A DNA stretch of 64,000 nucleotides from assembly GCF_004786095.1 (NCBI RefSeq), contig NZ_RHPJ01000003.1, positions 791,161-855,160 of the forward strand. Direction: 5' to 3'. The notes under the pieces are model-generated. The model did not search any database and had not been told where the DNA came from. It worked only from the letters and a program-made list of their open reading frames with translations. Both the position numbers and the translations under genes were made by a program. This document shows, one piece after another, positions 33,043 to 42,403 of the stretch. The stretch comes from Serinibacter arcticus (GTDB taxonomy: Bacteria; Actinomycetota; Actinomycetes; Actinomycetales; Beutenbergiaceae). Each line of letters starts with the position of its first letter. The stretch's first letter is position 1.

Positions 33043-36000
33043 GTGTCACCACACCCTCACACCCCACGGTGGCGGTACCCCGCCGCAGCCGTGGCAGCAG
33101 CGGCGCTGCTCGTCACCACCGCGGCCGGCGCCACCGCCGACCCCGCCGACCTCCCGGAGGCCACGGGCCTCTCGGCACAGCTCGAGGACTCCGTCCGGGC
33201 CGAGCTCAAGGTTCAGTCCCTAGCCGGGCTGAGCGGACCCACCGAGGCGTTCGTCGAGTTCACCGACCGCACCACCCGCGAGGCGGTCGCCCAGTCGCGC
33301 TCCAGCAGCTCGCAGGCCGTGGCCGACTCGGCCGAGCAGCAGATCGAGGGCACGGCGGACTCGGTCGTCGACGACCTCGGTGACGTCACGGTGCTCTACA
33401 CCGCGACCAACGGGCTCGCGGGCGTCGCGGTCAGCGCCGACGCCGACGCGCTGCGCGCCCTGGCCGACCGGGACGACGTCGTCTCGGTCCGCCCGATCGT
33501 CCCCAAGGAGCGCCAGTCCAACGCCGGCATCGACGTCTTCACCGGTTCGGCCGCCTCCTGGCAGAACGCGGGCATCACCGGTGAGGGTCAGACGATCGCC
33601 GTCATCGACTCCGGCATCGACTTCACGCACGCGTCGTTCAACGCCGACCCCGCGTACGCCTACCCCGCCGAGCTGAACGCCGAGACGAAGACCCTCCTCG
33701 CCACGGCACCGACGTGGCCCCAGGGCAAGGTGCTCGGCGGTTACGACTTCGCCGGCCTGAACTACACCGCGGCCGCCGGTCAGAACCCCGAGCCCGACGC
33801 CAACCCGCTGGACGAGGCCCCCGGCCTGTGCGGCGAGGTTCCCCCCGCGTCGCCGCGCAGCGACGGCCACGGCTCCCACGTCGCCGGCACTGCCGCCGGC
33901 TTCGGCGTCGGCCCCGACGGCACCACGTTCGAGGGCGACTACACCACGCTCGCGCAGGAGGACCTGCTCGACCTCCAGGTCGGTCCGGGCTCGGCTCCCG
34001 AGGCCGATCTCGTCGCGCTGAAGATCTTCGGCTGCGCCGGCAGCAGCTCCGTCACCGGTGCCGCGCTCGACTGGCTGCTCGACCCCACCAACGAGCTCGC
34101 GCAGCAGGTCACGGTCGTGAACATGTCGATCGGCTCCACGTTCTCCACGGTCGACGACCCCGAGAACGACCTCATCGAGCAGCTCGTCGCGGAGGGCGTC
34201 GTCGTCGTGACCTCGGCGGGCAACTCCGGCGACACGCACGACATCGGCGGCTCCCCGGGCAACGCGAACGCGACGCTCGCCGTCGCCAACTCGGTGGCCG
34301 ACTCGTTCAACTTCGAGGGCGCCTCCGTCAGCGTCTCGGGCGGCGAGGCGGAGACCGTCCCCGGCCAGTACTCGATCGCCTACCTCTTCCCGAACGGTCC
34401 GGTCGGACCGTCCGAGGTCGTCACGCTGACTCCTGGGACGCTGCCGTACAACTCCGGCTGCCTCCCGTACACCACCGAGGACGCCGCCAAGGTGGCCGGG
34501 AAGACCGTCGTCGTCTCCTGGGACGACACCGTGGCCCTGCCCTGCGGCTCCGCCGGACGCGCGAACAACGCAGCCGACGCCGGCGCGGCCGGCATCGTCT
34601 TCACCAGCGGTTCCGAGGTGTTCGCCGCCGGCCTGACCGGCAACGACCGCATCCCGACGTTCCAGTTCACGGGTCCCGTCACCGAGGAGCTCCTCGACTG
34701 GAACCCGGCCACGGGTGTCATCACGATCCCCGCGCCCCTGACGATCACCTACGACAACACCCTCTCGGTGCTGGCGGTCTCGGCACCCAGCGTCGCCGAC
34801 ACGCTGAACGACTCCTCCTCGCGAGGCGTCCACGGCTCGCTCGGCTCGACCAAGCCCGACGTCGCCGCCCCCGGCACGACGATCGCCTCGGTCGCCGTCG
34901 GCACCGGCAACGGCTGGTCCAACAAGTCCGGCACGTCGATGGCCTCGCCGCACGCCGCCGGCGTCGCTGCGCTCACCCGCGCGGCGCACCCCGACTGGAG
35001 CGCGGCCCAGGTCAAGGCCGGTGTCATGAACACCGCCACGCACGACGTGACGATCAGCGACGTGCCGTTCGGCCCGCAGCGCGTGGGTTCCGGCCGCGTC
35101 GACGCGCTCGACTCGGTCAACAACTCCGTCATCGCCTACGACAAGGCCAACCCGACCGGCGTCTCGGTCGGCTTCGGCGTCGTCGAGCTGGAGAAGGCCG
35201 TCTCGATCACCCGCACGGTCGAGGTGCTCAACACGGGCGCCGCCGCCGTCACCCTCGGCGTGGGCTACAACGCCCAGACCGCGGTCCCCGGTGTCGAGTA
35301 CGTCCTGTCCGCCGACCAGGTCTCGGTGCCTGCGGGCGGCACGGCGTCGTTCGACGTCACGCTGTCGGTCACCGACCCGGCGGCCGTCGCGCGCACGCTC
35401 GACCCGTCGATGACCCCCACCCAGGTGGGTGCCCCCCGCGAGTTCCTCACCATCCCGCAGGGCTGGGTCGAGCTCACCGGTGCCCCCGAGGTCGACCTGC
35501 TGCGCGTCCCCGTCAGCGCGGCCGTCAAGCCGACGAGCGCCATGGCCGCCGGCCCGGTCGTCTTCGGCGCCGCCGACTCCGAGTACACCCGGGTCGGCCT
35601 CGCCGGCCGTGCCGTCGACCAGGAGGGCTTCCTCTCGGTCGTCGCACCGTTCAACCTGGCGGCCGAGTCCGGTGTGGTGAACGCCGAGGCGGACCCGAGC
35701 CTGCTCGCCGCCGACCTCAAGGCCGTCGGCACGTCGCAGTGGCTCTACAACGGCACCGCCCCCTACGTCGGTTTCGGCATCGAGATGCAGGGCCCGTGGG
35801 CCACGCTCGGTGCGTCGAACTCGATCTCGCTCGAGGTCGAGACGCCGCAGGGCACGTACGACGTCGTCGTGCAGAAGTACGACGACGGTGTCGACAGCTA
35901 CGACCTGACCCTCGTCCTCGTCTTCGACGAGGACGGGGAGAACACGGGCCTGGAGTTCATCAACGACGTCCCCGCCACGGTGGACACGAACTCCTACGAC

Positions 36001-37008
36001 TCCGCCGTGGCGGTGCTGCCCGTCTCGCTGGACTCGCTCGGCTACTCCGACGAGCAGATCGCGGCCGGTGACGTGTCGTTCGACTACAGCGTCAGCGGCA
36101 CGTCGTGGCTCGCCGACGGCGGGACGTACGACACGATCGCGGACCTCTCGTTCGAGTGGAACACGGGTCTCGGCTTCGGCGACCTCGACACCGCGGTCTT
36201 CGCCTCGCTCCCCGAGACGTCGATCCCCGTCACCCGCCTCGAGAGCCTCGTCCCGGCCGCCGGTCTCGGACAGACCCAGAAGGACCCGGCCGGCCCCGCC
36301 GGTGTCGGCACGCAGGAGCGCGTCGAGACCGTCCCGAGCGGCGAGAGGATCCTCTTCCTCCACATGCACAACGCGGTGGGCAAGCAGGGTCAGATCGTCG
36401 ACGTGCAGAACGTCTCGGCACAGGTCCCCGGCGACCGCGTCTTCACGGACGTCAATCAGGGCGACATGTTCTTCGACGACATCACGTGGCTCGCCAACCA
36501 GGGCATCTCCACGGGTTGGGACAACGGGGACGGCACGTACCGTTTCGAGCCGCTGAGCAACATCAATCGTGACGCGATGGCCGCCTTCCTCCACCGGATG
36601 GCCGGCAGCCCCGACGTCGTCCTGCCGGAGTCGTCGCCCTTCAGCGACGTCGCCGAGGACAACGAGTTCTACGCGGAGATCGTGTGGGCCTCCCAGAACG
36701 AGATCACGACCGGCTGGCCCGACGGCACCTTCCGTCCGACCACGCCGATCGCCCGTGACGCGATCGCGGCGTTCCTGTACCGGTACGCCGAGGTCGACGG
36801 GCTCGACCTGTCCGGCTTCCAGCCGCCGGCCGAGACACCGTTCATCGACATCACCCCGAGCTCGCAGTTCTACCGCGAGATCACGTGGCTCGAGTCGGTC
36901 GACGTCATCCGCGGCTGGGACGACGGCTCGTTCCGTCCGCTCGACCCGGCCAAGCGTGACGCCATGGCGGCGTTCCTCTACCGCCTGTCCACCGAGGTGC
37001 TGTCCTAG
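33043..37008 (+). CDS. Secreted S8 (subtilisin-like) serine protease with PA domain and three C-terminal SLH domains
   Basis: A 1,321-residue extracellular protease. A signal peptide (to about residue 30, ending in TTAAGATA) is followed by an inhibitor I9-type propeptide (about 50-160). The S8 catalytic triad is D189 in VIDSGID, H276 in GHGSHVAGT and S632 in SGTSMASPHAAG. A PA domain is inserted between H and S (about 470-570). A Fn3-like and several beta-rich domains follow, then three SLH repeats (from about 1132, 1195 and 1258), with DVxxxxxFxxxIxWL and GWxDGxFRPxxPxxRDAMAAFLYR patterns. SLH domains bind secondary cell-wall polymers, so the enzyme stays on the surface. The GTG at 33043 has GGAG 7 nt upstream; an earlier in-frame ATG has neither support. 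It lies between the ABC exporter and ctaA. Confidence 0.93.
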   Translation: MSPHPHTPRWRYPAAAVAAAALLVTTAAGATADPADLPEATGLSAQLEDSVRAELKVQSLAGLSGPTEAFVEFTDRTTREAVAQSRSSSSQAVADSAEQQIEGTADSVVDDLGDVTVLYTATNGLAGVAVSADADALRALADRDDVVSVRPIVPKERQSNAGIDVFTGSAASWQNAGITGEGQTIAVIDSGIDFTHASFNADPAYAYPAELNAETKTLLATAPTWPQGKVLGGYDFAGLNYTAAAGQNPEPDANPLDEAPGLCGEVPPASPRSDGHGSHVAGTAAGFGVGPDGTTFEGDYTTLAQEDLLDLQVGPGSAPEADLVALKIFGCAGSSSVTGAALDWLLDPTNELAQQVTVVNMSIGSTFSTVDDPENDLIEQLVAEGVVVVTSAGNSGDTHDIGGSPGNANATLAVANSVADSFNFEGASVSVSGGEAETVPGQYSIAYLFPNGPVGPSEVVTLTPGTLPYNSGCLPYTTEDAAKVAGKTVVVSWDDTVALPCGSAGRANNAADAGAAGIVFTSGSEVFAAGLTGNDRIPTFQFTGPVTEELLDWNPATGVITIPAPLTITYDNTLSVLAVSAPSVADTLNDSSSRGVHGSLGSTKPDVAAPGTTIASVAVGTGNGWSNKSGTSMASPHAAGVAALTRAAHPDWSAAQVKAGVMNTATHDVTISDVPFGPQRVGSGRVDALDSVNNSVIAYDKANPTGVSVGFGVVELEKAVSITRTVEVLNTGAAAVTLGVGYNAQTAVPGVEYVLSADQVSVPAGGTASFDVTLSVTDPAAVARTLDPSMTPTQVGAPREFLTIPQGWVELTGAPEVDLLRVPVSAAVKPTSAMAAGPVVFGAADSEYTRVGLAGRAVDQEGFLSVVAPFNLAAESGVVNAEADPSLLAADLKAVGTSQWLYNGTAPYVGFGIEMQGPWATLGASNSISLEVETPQGTYDVVVQKYDDGVDSYDLTLVLVFDEDGENTGLEFINDVPATVDTNSYDSAVAVLPVSLDSLGYSDEQIAAGDVSFDYSVSGTSWLADGGTYDTIADLSFEWNTGLGFGDLDTAVFASLPETSIPVTRLESLVPAAGLGQTQKDPAGPAGVGTQERVETVPSGERILFLHMHNAVGKQGQIVDVQNVSAQVPGDRVFTDVNQGDMFFDDITWLANQGISTGWDNGDGTYRFEPLSNINRDAMAAFLHRMAGSPDVVLPESSPFSDVAEDNEFYAEIVWASQNEITTGWPDGTFRPTTPIARDAIAAFLYRYAEVDGLDLSGFQPPAETPFIDITPSSQFYREITWLESVDVIRGWDDGSFRPLDPAKRDAMAAFLYRLSTEVLS

Positions 37009-37064
37009 CACCTCGACGTGACGGCCCGTCCGTCACCTGCACCACCAGCACCACCTGCTCCATC

Positions 37065-37097
37065 GCTGCGGGCGTCCGGTCACCGGGCGCCCGCAGC
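37065..37097. terminator. Strong hairpin after the SLH protease gene
   Basis: GCTGCGGGCG (37065-37074) pairs perfectly with CGCCCGCAGC (37088-37097), and the inner bases CCGG/CCGG extend the stem to a TCA loop. It lies 57 nt after the protease stop and is the most stable hairpin in the window. No T-run follows. Confidence 0.7.
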
Positions 37098-37166
37098 GCT
37101 GTCCGGGGTCGTCCGGGTGTGTCAGCGGCCACGCCCGCAGCGGTAGGGCCTGCCGGACGCCGCGGA

Positions 37167-37172
37167 TACGCT
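37167..37172 (+). promoter_or_regulatory. -10 box of ctaA, leaderless geometry
   Basis: TACGCT ends 6 nt before the GTG start at 37179, again with no ribosome site. This supports the chosen start over an in-frame ATG 60 nt upstream. Confidence 0.5.
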
Positions 37173-37178
37173 GGGACG

Positions 37179-38180
37179 GTGTCCGCCGCCACCCGCCCCG
37201 CCGTCCGCCGGACCGACCGCGTCGTGGGCCGGCTGACGCCCCGCCTCGTGCTCGGCGTCGCGATCGCGAACCTCGTCGCGCAGGCCGTCATCATCCTCAC
37301 GGGTGGCGTCGTGCGCCTGACCGCGTCCGGCCTGGGCTGCTCGACGTGGCCGGAGTGCGAACCGGGTGAGTTCACCCCGGTGTTCCACGAGGCCGCGACC
37401 ATCCACCCGTTCATCGAGTTCGGCAACCGGACCCTGACGGGGGTGCTCGTCGTGGTCGCCCTGGCCCTCGCGGTCCTCGTCCTGTTCTCCCCCGCCACGC
37501 GGGCCCGGACCGTCCGGTTCCGGGTGCTCGGGCTCGTGCCGCTCGTGGGCGTCCTGATCCAGGCCCTCATCGGTGGCATCACGGTGCTGGTCGACCTGCA
37601 CCCCGCCGTCGTCGGCGGCCACTTCGTCATCTCGGCCGCCCTCGTGTGGGGCTCTGCGGCCCTCGTGGCACGGTTGCGCGAGGGCGACGGCCCCCGCACG
37701 CCCACCCTCGTGGCGGAGGGTCGCCGGGCGACGGTCATCCGTCGGGCACCCGTGGTGATGGGGATGCTGACCACGGTCGTGGTCGTCCTCGGCGTGATCA
37801 CCACCGGCGCCGGACCGCACTCGGGCGACTCCGAGGTCGGGTACCGCTTCCCCGTCGACCCGGCGCTGATCGCCCGGTTCCACGCGCTCTCGGTGTGGGT
37901 GTTCGTCGCGGCGCTCGTGGTGGTGCTCGTGACGATCCACGGTCGGAGCGTCCGGAACGTCACGCAGACCGCCCCCGGGGCGCGGACGCCCCGCGTGCGA
38001 CGCACCTGGTGGATCCTGCTCGCCGTCACCCTGTCCCAGGGCCTCGTGGGCTACGTCCAGTACTTCACCGGCCTGCCCATCGGGCTGGTCGCGATCCACC
38101 TGTTCGGTTCCGCGGGTCTCGTGGCGGCGACGACGTTCGCGGTTCTGTCGCTGCGCACGCGGCCGTCGCTGCACCGCTGA
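37179..38180 (+). CDS. ctaA: Heme A synthase (COX15/CtaA)
   Basis: A 333-residue integral membrane enzyme that oxidises heme O to heme A for the aa3-type cytochrome oxidase. Eight hydrophobic segments are visible. Conserved histidines lie in HEAATIHPFIEFGNRTLTG, HPAVVGGHF, RFHALSVWVF and AIHLFGS, matching the heme-ligating positions. A cysteine pair, C54 and C60 in GLGCSTWPEC, corresponds to the extracellular disulfide of Gram-positive CtaA. The GTG start is fixed by a -10 box 6 nt upstream. In most actinobacteria this gene directly follows the ABC permease; here the SLH protease gene lies between them. The next gene, convergent, starts 22 nt after the stop. Confidence 0.95.
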   Translation: MSAATRPAVRRTDRVVGRLTPRLVLGVAIANLVAQAVIILTGGVVRLTASGLGCSTWPECEPGEFTPVFHEAATIHPFIEFGNRTLTGVLVVVALALAVLVLFSPATRARTVRFRVLGLVPLVGVLIQALIGGITVLVDLHPAVVGGHFVISAALVWGSAALVARLREGDGPRTPTLVAEGRRATVIRRAPVVMGMLTTVVVVLGVITTGAGPHSGDSEVGYRFPVDPALIARFHALSVWVFVAALVVVLVTIHGRSVRNVTQTAPGARTPRVRRTWWILLAVTLSQGLVGYVQYFTGLPIGLVAIHLFGSAGLVAATTFAVLSLRTRPSLHR

Positions 38181-38202
38181 CCCGCACCCCCGCCGCCCCC
38201 GC

Positions 38203-40272
38203 TCACCGCAGGACGGGCGCCTCCCCGGGGCGCAGGTCCACCGACCACGGTCCGTGCGGTCCGGGCAGTCCTCGCACCGAGACCACGCCCACCAGGTCGC
38301 GCCCCCGGGCCCGCACCCGCGGGTGCCCCGCTCCGGCCCGTCCGGTCCGCTCACCGGGGGCCAGGCCGAGCACGGCCTGCAGCACGGTGACCGAGGACGC
38401 CGCCGACCAGGCCTGCGGGTGGCACGAGGCGGGGTAGGGCACGACGCCGGAGACGTCGTCGGGCGACGTACCCGCGAACAGCTCGGGCAGCTGGTGGTCG
38501 AACCGCTCGGCGGCGGCGAGCAGCCCGGCGACCAGCACCTCCGCCTGGTCGTCCAGTCCCGCCTGGGTCATGCCGCGGATCGCGATGGCGGTGTCGTGGG
38601 CCCACACCGCGCCCCCGTGGTAGCGCAGCGGCCAGTAGCCACCCATCCGGGCCGACAGCGTTCGCAGTCCCAGGCCGGAGGACATGTCCCAGGCCACGAG
38701 CCGGTCGGCGATCGTCCGCTCCTCGGTGGGGGTCAGGATGCCGGTCCCGATGACATGGCCCATGTTCGAGGCCACGGAGTCCACGAGGGCGCCGTGGCGA
38801 TCGACGGCGATGCCCAGGTACGGCCCACGCTCGTCCGAGGTCCAGAACGCCTCGCGGAACCGGTCGGCCAGACGCCCGGCCCACGCACGCCACTCCCCCG
38901 CGCCGTCGCGACCGAACGCCTCCAGCAGCTCCGCGCCGCCGGTGGCGGCCTCGTAGGCGTACGCCTGCACCTCGCACAGCGCGATCGGCCCCTCGGCGAG
39001 GCTGCCGTCGCGCCACTGCACGGAGTCCCCCGAGTCCTTCCAGCCCTGGTTCGCGAGACCCGACCCCGTCTCGTCGACGTAGTCCACGAACCCGTCGCCG
39101 TCACCGTCGCCGTGGTCGCGCAGCCACGCCAGAGCGCGCTCCATCGCGGGCAGCAGCGCCTCGACGTCGGCGGGCGCCATGCCCCACCGCCACGCGTCGT
39201 GGAGCAGGCAGATCCACAGCGCCGTCGCATCCACCGTGCCGAAGTACACGGGCGGCAGCACCGTGCCGTCGCCGAGCGCCAGGGCGGCCGGCCGGACCTC
39301 GTGCAGGATCTTGCCGGGCTGCTCCGCCGTCGCCGGGACGACGGCCGTGCCCTGGGCCGCCGCCAGCGTGCGCAGCGTCCCGCGCGCGAGATCGGTCCCC
39401 AGCGGCAGCATGAGGCGGGCCGCCCAGAGCGAGTCCCGCCCGAACAGCGTGAAGAACCAGGGCGCACCCGCGGCGAGGAAGACCTCCTGGGGAGCCCGCG
39501 TCCACGTCATCCGCAGCGTGCTCAGGTCGTCGAGCGACCGGGCCAGGAGCCGCGAGAGCCGGGGGTCGGACGCCGTCACGTCGGGGATCGACCACTCGGC
39601 GGTGGGCCGGGCGGGCGCCGTCACGACCGCGCCGGAGTCGGTGACGGTCACGACGCACTCGGCGGTGAACGGCGTCCCCGGCGCGGCGCGCGCGTCCCAG
39701 CGCAGCACGACGCCGGATCCCCCCGCCGTGGCCCGCGCGCCGCGCGCGGCGACCTCGACCCTGGCGGTCCCGCCGACGAACGCGAGGATCGCGGTACCGG
39801 GGCCGGAGTCGGAGTGGGAGCCGCCGCCGTCGTCGACGACGTCGGCGGTCACGGGATCCAGGCGTCCCCCCTGCTTGACCACCTCGAGCGAGGCGAGGTC
39901 GGATCCGACGGTCAGCTCGAGCACGCCGTCGACCGCCTCGGCCGTGGCGCACTCGAGCTGCAGCCGGATCTCCACCCGCCCCGGGCGCACGACGGTCCGG
40001 CGTCGCAGCCACGTCGTCGGATCGGCGCCGTCGCCGTCGATCTGACGGACGGCCATCACGGCCTCGGTGCGCCCCGGTCCCGCGGGTGCGGCCGAGAGCG
40101 GTTCGGGTTCGACGCCGTCGACCGTGACGACCGCGTGCGTGAGCGCGCGGAGGTCGCCGTGGAAGACGCCCTGCGCCCCGGCGTCGCGCACCTGACCGTC
40201 GCGGTCGCACCACACCTGGGTGGGCGCCATCAGGGTCGGGATCAGCTGGTGCAGGAAGGGCTGCAGACCCAT
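38203..40272 (-). CDS. Glycogen debranching-type glycosidase (amylo-alpha-1,6-glucosidase family)
   Basis: A 689-residue cytoplasmic protein with the two-part layout of prokaryotic amylo-alpha-1,6-glucosidases: a beta-rich N-terminal domain (about 1-270, opening HQLIPTLMAPTQVWCDRDGQV) and an (alpha/alpha)6 barrel (about 280-650). In the barrel FFTLFGRDSLWAARL, LWICLLHDAW, ANQGWKDSGDSVQ and YHGGAVWAHDTA are the conserved blocks, with the catalytic acids expected in GWKDSGD and the later segments. It would trim alpha-1,6 branches of malto-oligosaccharides or act on a related glycoside. GAGGAG precedes the ATG by 5 nt. It follows the sugar importer genes by 90 nt on the same strand, which suggests it processes the imported sugar. 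Confidence 0.85.
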   Translation of the reverse strand: MGLQPFLHQLIPTLMAPTQVWCDRDGQVRDAGAQGVFHGDLRALTHAVVTVDGVEPEPLSAAPAGPGRTEAVMAVRQIDGDGADPTTWLRRRTVVRPGRVEIRLQLECATAEAVDGVLELTVGSDLASLEVVKQGGRLDPVTADVVDDGGGSHSDSGPGTAILAFVGGTARVEVAARGARATAGGSGVVLRWDARAAPGTPFTAECVVTVTDSGAVVTAPARPTAEWSIPDVTASDPRLSRLLARSLDDLSTLRMTWTRAPQEVFLAAGAPWFFTLFGRDSLWAARLMLPLGTDLARGTLRTLAAAQGTAVVPATAEQPGKILHEVRPAALALGDGTVLPPVYFGTVDATALWICLLHDAWRWGMAPADVEALLPAMERALAWLRDHGDGDGDGFVDYVDETGSGLANQGWKDSGDSVQWRDGSLAEGPIALCEVQAYAYEAATGGAELLEAFGRDGAGEWRAWAGRLADRFREAFWTSDERGPYLGIAVDRHGALVDSVASNMGHVIGTGILTPTEERTIADRLVAWDMSSGLGLRTLSARMGGYWPLRYHGGAVWAHDTAIAIRGMTQAGLDDQAEVLVAGLLAAAERFDHQLPELFAGTSPDDVSGVVPYPASCHPQAWSAASSVTVLQAVLGLAPGERTGRAGAGHPRVRARGRDLVGVVSVRGLPGPHGPWSVDLRPGEAPVLR

Positions 40273-40361
40273 GGAGGCTCCTCGGTCGGGCGGGGCGGGG
40301 CGGGGCGGGTCGTGGCGTGGCGTGGCGGATCGGAGTCGGGCGGTGGCACGGGCGGTGCGCC

Positions 40362-41255
40362 TCAGCCCTTGACGGCGCCGCCGCCCTGACCGCGCACGAG
40401 CTTGCGCTGGAACACGAAGTACACGAGAGCCACCGGGATCGTCATGATGAGCGCGGCCGCGAGCTTCAGCGGATACCTGTTCCCTGACCCGAACTGGCCG
40501 GTCGTGAGGGCCGCGACCCCCGTGGTCAGCGTGTTCGTCTCGGCGCTGGACCGGGCCACGATGAAGTGGGTGAACTCGTTCCAGCTCCCCTGGAACGCGA
40601 ACACGGTGAGGGTCACCAGGGCGGGTCCGGCCATCGGCAGCATGATCGACCAGAATCGGCGAACGACGCCGGCGCCGTCGATCCGCGCGGCCTCCTCCAC
40701 CGCGGGCGGGATCGTGTCGAAGTACTGCTTCATGATGAAGATGCCGGTCGCGTCCCACAGCAGCGGGATGATCATCGCCGAGAACGTGTTGTACATCCCC
40801 AGCTGGTTGAGGATGAGGAACTTCGGGATGAGCAGCACGACGCCGGGCACCGCCATCACGGCGAGGATCGCGGCCAGCAGGAACTTGCGTCCGACGAAGT
40901 GCAGGCGCGAGAGCGCGTACCCCGCCGCCGAGCACAGCAGCACCCGGCCGACCGTGACGAACGCGGTCACGATGACGGAGTTGCGGAACCACAGCGGGAA
41001 GTCGACGTCGGCGAGCGTGGCGTAGGCGTCCAGCGTGAACAGCGAGGGGAACGGGTTCAGCGGGTTGTACGTGGAGTCGCCGTCGGTCTTGAACGACGTG
41101 CCCGCCTGGATGACGAACGGGTAGATGTAGATGATCGCGACCACGATGAGCACCGTGTAGAACGCGGCGATGCTCGCGCGGCGACGGCGCCCCTCGGCAG
41201 CCAGGTCGCCCGTCGGGGGACGCTTCGTGGTCGGACGCGTGCGCAGGTCGCTCAC
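40362..41255 (-). CDS. Sugar ABC transporter permease (MalG type)
   Basis: A 297-residue inner-membrane permease with six hydrophobic segments and the cytoplasmic EAA loop EEAARIDGAGVVRRFWSIMLPMAGPAL, which contacts the ATPase. The order of the loop and the C-terminal QRKLVRG ending are typical of the MalG/LacG half of carbohydrate importers (CUT1 class). The GTG start at 41255 overlaps the stop of the MalF-type gene as GTGA, so both halves are made in equal amounts. No ATPase gene is nearby; CUT1 systems in actinobacteria commonly share one ATPase encoded elsewhere (MsiK-type). Confidence 0.92.
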   Translation of the reverse strand: MSDLRTRPTTKRPPTGDLAAEGRRRRASIAAFYTVLIVVAIIYIYPFVIQAGTSFKTDGDSTYNPLNPFPSLFTLDAYATLADVDFPLWFRNSVIVTAFVTVGRVLLCSAAGYALSRLHFVGRKFLLAAILAVMAVPGVVLLIPKFLILNQLGMYNTFSAMIIPLLWDATGIFIMKQYFDTIPPAVEEAARIDGAGVVRRFWSIMLPMAGPALVTLTVFAFQGSWNEFTHFIVARSSAETNTLTTGVAALTTGQFGSGNRYPLKLAAALIMTIPVALVYFVFQRKLVRGQGGGAVKG

Positions 41256-42391
41256 GACGCCACCTCCTTCCTCGCGCGACGACGGCGGCCGGAGGGGTTC
41301 TCCCGGTCGCGGGTCGCGGCGCGCTGGATGATCGTCAGGACGACGATGAGGGCGAACAGCATGAAGGAGATCGCCGTGCCCTGACCCCACTGGGCCGAGC
41401 CGAACGACGTCGTGTAGCTGAGGTAGGCCGGGGTCAGGGTGGTCTTGCCGGGGTTGCCCTGGCTCATGATGTAGACCTGGTCGAACACCTGCCACGTGCC
41501 GATCAGGCCGAGCGTCACCACGAGCGTGGTGGTGGGCCGCAGGATCGGGACCGTGATGTGCCGGATGCGCTGCCACGTGGACGCGCCGTCGACCACCGCG
41601 GCCTCGTTGACCTCCTCGTCGATGCCCTGCAGCGAGGACAGGAAGATCAGCATGTAGCCGCCGGCGGAGACCCACACGACGAGCGCGATGATCGAGACCA
41701 TCGCCACGCTCGGTCCGGCGAGCCACTGCCACAGCGAAATCCCGGCGATCGAGCCGGACGCCCACGCGGGCTGCTGCTCGACGCCGAAGGCTCCGGCGAC
41801 GACGTGGATGAGGCCGCGGGGGTCGGCGAACCAGTTGGGCCCCTCGATGCCGACCAGACCCAGGATCGAGTTGACCGGACCGCTGGCCGAGAACATGAAG
41901 AGGAAGACGACCGCGATCGCGACCGAGCTCGTCACGGACGGGAAGTAGTAGGCCGTGCGGAAGAAGCTCTTGGCCTTCAGCCGCCGGGAGTTGAGCACGA
42001 GTGCCAGCCCGAGCGCGAGCAACGTCTGCAGCGGCACCACGAGCAGGACGAAGTAGAACGTGTTGCGGATCGACGTCGTCAGGTCCCGCTGGGCGAGTCC
42101 GGGCGAGAAGAACGCCGCGTAGTTCTCGAACCCGACGAACTGGACCGAGGAGGCCAGCGGGCTCCCCCGGCCGCTCCAGTCCGAGACGCTGACCCACAGC
42201 GCCATCAGGATCGGGACGATGAGGAACAGCAGGGCTACGGCCACCATGGGGGCCACGAAGACCCAGGCGAGCACGGGCTCGCGCCCGTGCAGACGGTTGC
42301 TGCGGCGGCGCGGCCCGCCCGGGCGGGGAGCCTGGTCGGCTCCCCGCCCGTGCGTGGCGACGACGATGTCGTCGGCGCTGGTGAGTGCCAT
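41252..42391 (-). CDS. Sugar ABC transporter permease (MalF type)
   Basis: A 379-residue permease with a longer periplasm-facing loop between the second and third helices and the EAA motif NEAAVVDGASTWQRIRHITVPIL in the expected place. The first 40 residues are a hydrophilic cytoplasmic tail. It pairs with the downstream MalG-type permease through a GTGA overlap and lies 12 nt after the substrate-binding protein gene. The ATG at 42391 has no obvious ribosome site and may be translated by coupling to the upstream gene. Confidence 0.9.
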   Translation of the reverse strand: MALTSADDIVVATHGRGADQAPRPGGPRRRSNRLHGREPVLAWVFVAPMVAVALLFLIVPILMALWVSVSDWSGRGSPLASSVQFVGFENYAAFFSPGLAQRDLTTSIRNTFYFVLLVVPLQTLLALGLALVLNSRRLKAKSFFRTAYYFPSVTSSVAIAVVFLFMFSASGPVNSILGLVGIEGPNWFADPRGLIHVVAGAFGVEQQPAWASGSIAGISLWQWLAGPSVAMVSIIALVVWVSAGGYMLIFLSSLQGIDEEVNEAAVVDGASTWQRIRHITVPILRPTTTLVVTLGLIGTWQVFDQVYIMSQGNPGKTTLTPAYLSYTTSFGSAQWGQGTAISFMLFALIVVLTIIQRAATRDRENPSGRRRRARKEVAS

Positions 42392-42403
42392 CGGAGGAGC
42401 CGG

